Origin: Bacteroidota bacterium
GTDB lineage: Bacteria > Bacteroidota > Bacteroidia > Cytophagales > Cyclobacteriaceae
DNA: 7,427 nucleotides
Assembly: GCA_023417065.1 (NCBI GenBank)
Contig: JAEZGH010000127.1
Coordinates: 1 to 7,427 of the forward strand
Direction: 5' to 3'
A model generated the notes under the pieces. It was not told the origin of the DNA, searched no databases, and was given only the letters and a program-made list of their open reading frames with translations. Made by a program: the position numbers and the translations under genes. Of the stretch, positions 5,314 through 7,427 are shown in pieces. Position 1 is the stretch's first letter, and every line of letters begins with the position of its first letter.

Positions 5314-7427
5314 AAACCGCACCGCAACCCCACCCAGAAAATTGAACGGCGCCTGCGGATAAAGTCCGATCAATTCCTGGCGACGATCCTCGTAGAAATA
5401 GCTGTACACCCAGCCGTTGCTCTCGTACAGTTCGCTGAGCACATTGCGCATTGTCAGATTGAAGTCGATGCTGCGCAAACCGCCCAGACCGATCACCGAA
5501 AAGTTCAAGCGCACATCGTTCACAATGTAAGGTTCCAGCGATCGTTCCTCGCTCGCGGTGTTGTCCAGGAATTGCCGGCCGACATACTTCGTGATCAATG
5601 CGAGCTCGCCGATCGAACGCTCCGGACGATCAAGGAAACGTACGATCAACTCGCTGCTTCCGATCACCGAGGGTGAGAATGCGATCTCGGTCTCGCCGTG
5701 TTCGATCACGCGCTGCTCACCGGTGTCCCAATCGTCCACGAACTCTGTGAATTCGCCGATCACGTTACGGCTGAAAGTCGCATTTCCGCGCCAGACCAAC
5801 GGTTTCGCGATCCGCGCGGCCCAGGTGAGTTCAACACCCGCGCGGTAGCTCTCCGGAACATTCGTGCGCAAGGCATAGCCCACATCGTTCAATTCGCCGG
5901 TGAGCACGAGCTGGTCCACATAGTCCATGTAATACAGGTTGATGCCGCCCGCGAAGCGCGTTCCGCGCCGCTCGTAACCAGCCTCGTAGTCGATCAAACG
6001 CTCCGGTCGCGGACGGCTGAGGATGCTGCTTTCCACCAGATCACGGCGGCTGGGTTCGCGATTGCCGATCGCCACGCTCGCGTACACTTTCCCGCCGTCA
6101 TGCGGCGCCCAGGTGATCCCGCCTTTCGGATTGAAGAAGGTCCATTCCGCCTCCTGCGTCACGTTGAAAAGATCGTCGTTGATGCCGAGCAGATCATGCC
6201 GCACCTGGCGCACCTGTAGATCACCGAACAGATCAAGCCGCCCGTTCACCGAGTAGCTCAGCTTCGCGAACAGATTGCCGTCGGTCTTGCGCGCATCGTT
6301 GAAATAGTAGCGGTGACGGATGTCCGCATCGGCGAAACGGTGCCAGATCACCTCACCGAAATGATCGCCGCGGTAGTCGCTGAAGCTCCCGCCGAGGATC
6401 AAGCGGTGTGCCCCGAAGCGTTGATCGAAAGTGATGTTCGCGCCGTGCATCACATTGTCCAGCCAGCGGCGGCGGATCAGATCGGAACTCGCGATCGTGT
6501 CATCGTTGATCACGGAAAGGATCCCGTAGTCCGCCAGATCATCCTCCTCCCGATACTGCTCGAAGAAACCCGCGCCCTGGACCCGGAAGAGCGTCACGTT
6601 CAACGCCGCATCATCACCGATCCGCTGATCGAAAAGCAGCTGGTAATGCGTCTGCCGGTAATCATCCACCTGGTTGTCGTAATCGTACGGATTGTAGGTG
6701 CGGTTGGTGTCCAGGATCTCCGGCGCCACGCCTTCCCACGCCTGGTACGTCACCTCCTTCCCGCTCATGGTGATAAAGCGCAGCGATCGAGATTTACCCA
6801 GCCACGCACCTTGCAAAAAGTAGCTTTTCAGATCGGCGCTGGCGCGATCGACATAACCATCGCTGGTGATCGAACTCAGCCGCCCGTCCAGGCTGAAACC
6901 GCCCGCGCTCGTGTCCGTTCGCCCGATGATCCCGGTGCCGAAGCGCGCGCTGTAACGTTGCGTGTTGAAGCTTCCGCCAAAGGCGCTCACCTCACCGAAC
7001 GGATCGCGATCCACCGCCGAACTGCGCATGTTGATGCTCGCGCCGAAAGCCCCCGGACCGTTGGTGCTGGTGCCAACGCCGCGCTGCAGTTGCACATCCT
7101 CCAGGCTCGTGGCCAGATCGGGCATGTTCACCCAGAAAACCGCCTGGCTTTCCGCATCGTTGATCGGCACGCCGTTCATCGTCACGTTTATGCGCGTTCC
7201 ATCGCTGCCGCGAACACGGATCCCTGTGTAACCGATGCCCGTTCCCGCATCGGTGGTCGTCACCACGCTGGGTTGCAGATCGAGCAGGATCGGCAGGTCA
7301 ACCGCGGTGTTCATGCGTTCGAGTTCCTCGCGCGTCACCGTGCTTTGCGCGAACGGCGCCTGATCGCTGGAGCGCACGCCGGAGACCTCGGCCTCGGGCA
7401 TCATCACCACGTGCAGCCGCATTTGCA
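5311..7427 (-). CDS. TonB-dependent outer-membrane receptor (N-terminus cut by window)
   Basis: This is a TonB-gated outer-membrane transporter: a 22-strand barrel closed by an N-terminal plug that takes up a scarce ligand using energy from TonB-ExbBD. At least 704 residues are visible. Residue numbers count from the ATG at 7422-7420, which is probably internal, because the plug lead-in (VVMMPEAEVSGVRSSDQAPF) starts at once and there is no signal peptide. The missing N-terminus probably holds the signal peptide, a carboxypeptidase-like regulatory domain and the TonB box. The plug spans about 13-132 and carries GIRVRGSDGTRINVTMNGVP (67-86), NDAESQAVFWVNMPD (88-102) and VQLQRGVGTSTNGPGAFGAS (110-129). 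The remaining roughly 570 residues alternate in barrel-strand fashion and end in GGVAVRF with the C-terminal Phe expected for BAM recognition. The TGA is at 5313-5311. The gene converges on the secreted repeat protein gene. The plug resembles the ferric-siderophore/FecA-like class, but the substrate is not identifiable and no SusD-like partner is in view. Confidence 0.93.
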   Translation of the reverse strand, partial: QMRLHVVMMPEAEVSGVRSSDQAPFAQSTVTREELERMNTAVDLPILLDLQPSVVTTTDAGTGIGYTGIRVRGSDGTRINVTMNGVPINDAESQAVFWVNMPDLATSLEDVQLQRGVGTSTNGPGAFGASINMRSSAVDRDPFGEVSAFGGSFNTQRYSARFGTGIIGRTDTSAGGFSLDGRLSSITSDGYVDRASADLKSYFLQGAWLGKSRSLRFITMSGKEVTYQAWEGVAPEILDTNRTYNPYDYDNQVDDYRQTHYQLLFDQRIGDDAALNVTLFRVQGAGFFEQYREEDDLADYGILSVINDDTIASSDLIRRRWLDNVMHGANITFDQRFGAHRLILGGSFSDYRGDHFGEVIWHRFADADIRHRYYFNDARKTDGNLFAKLSYSVNGRLDLFGDLQVRQVRHDLLGINDDLFNVTQEAEWTFFNPKGGITWAPHDGGKVYASVAIGNREPSRRDLVESSILSRPRPERLIDYEAGYERRGTRFAGGINLYYMDYVDQLVLTGELNDVGYALRTNVPESYRAGVELTWAARIAKPLVWRGNATFSRNVIGEFTEFVDDWDTGEQRVIEHGETEIAFSPSVIGSSELIVRFLDRPERSIGELALITKYVGRQFLDNTASEERSLEPYIVNDVRLNFSVIGLGGLRSIDFNLTMRNVLSELYESNGWVYSYFYEDRRQELIGLYPQAPFNFLGGVAVRF

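Noticed and set aside
5698..6219. 173-codon plus-strand open frame inside the receptor gene
   Set aside because: It is antisense to a convincing barrel-coding frame, and its translation has no family features.

Overview
This window reads as a chromosomal fragment of a Bacteroidota bacterium, possibly of the Flavobacteriales or a related order; the order is a guess. Four things support the phylum. The central secreted protein ends in a type IX secretion system (T9SS) type A sorting domain. Its Cys-bounded C-terminal region carries a DPNDK motif of a kind common in Bacteroidota T9SS cargo. A bacterial geranylgeranylglyceryl phosphate synthase-family enzyme is present. The TonB-dependent receptor has the plug signature typical of this phylum.

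Layout, left to right. (1) Bases 1-472, plus strand: the C-terminal part of Kdo transferase (kdtA/waaA), truncated by the window edge. (2) Bases 536-1276, plus strand: a complete GGGP/HepGP synthase-family gene with a GTG start, only 63 bases downstream and probably co-transcribed. (3) Bases 1277-1400: a short intergenic stretch with at most a weak promoter candidate. (4) Bases 1401-5108, plus strand: a complete 1235-residue secreted protein with a signal peptide, 14 regularly spaced FG-GAP/VCBS-type repeats, an SdrD/Cna-B-like domain with an EF-hand-like loop, a DUF11/DUF7619-like module, a possible Ig-like segment and a T9SS sorting domain. (5) Bases 5109-5310: a convergent intergenic region with an imperfect inverted repeat and no convincing terminator. 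(6) Bases 5311-7427, minus strand: a TonB-dependent outer-membrane receptor, complete at its C-terminus and cut by the right edge at its N-terminus.

All the genes concern the cell envelope or surface: Kdo addition to lipid A, a polyprenylglyceryl phosphate ether lipid precursor, a T9SS-exported repeat protein and an outer-membrane transporter. Only the first two look like a transcription unit. There is no mobile element, CRISPR array, tRNA or rRNA. I see no clearly undescribed system. The points most worth a second look are the near-perfect 50-residue periodicity of the 14 propeller repeats (2 x 7), the bacterial ether-lipid enzyme beside kdtA, the strong excess of GATC/CGATCG, and the compositional difference between the big secreted gene and its neighbours.
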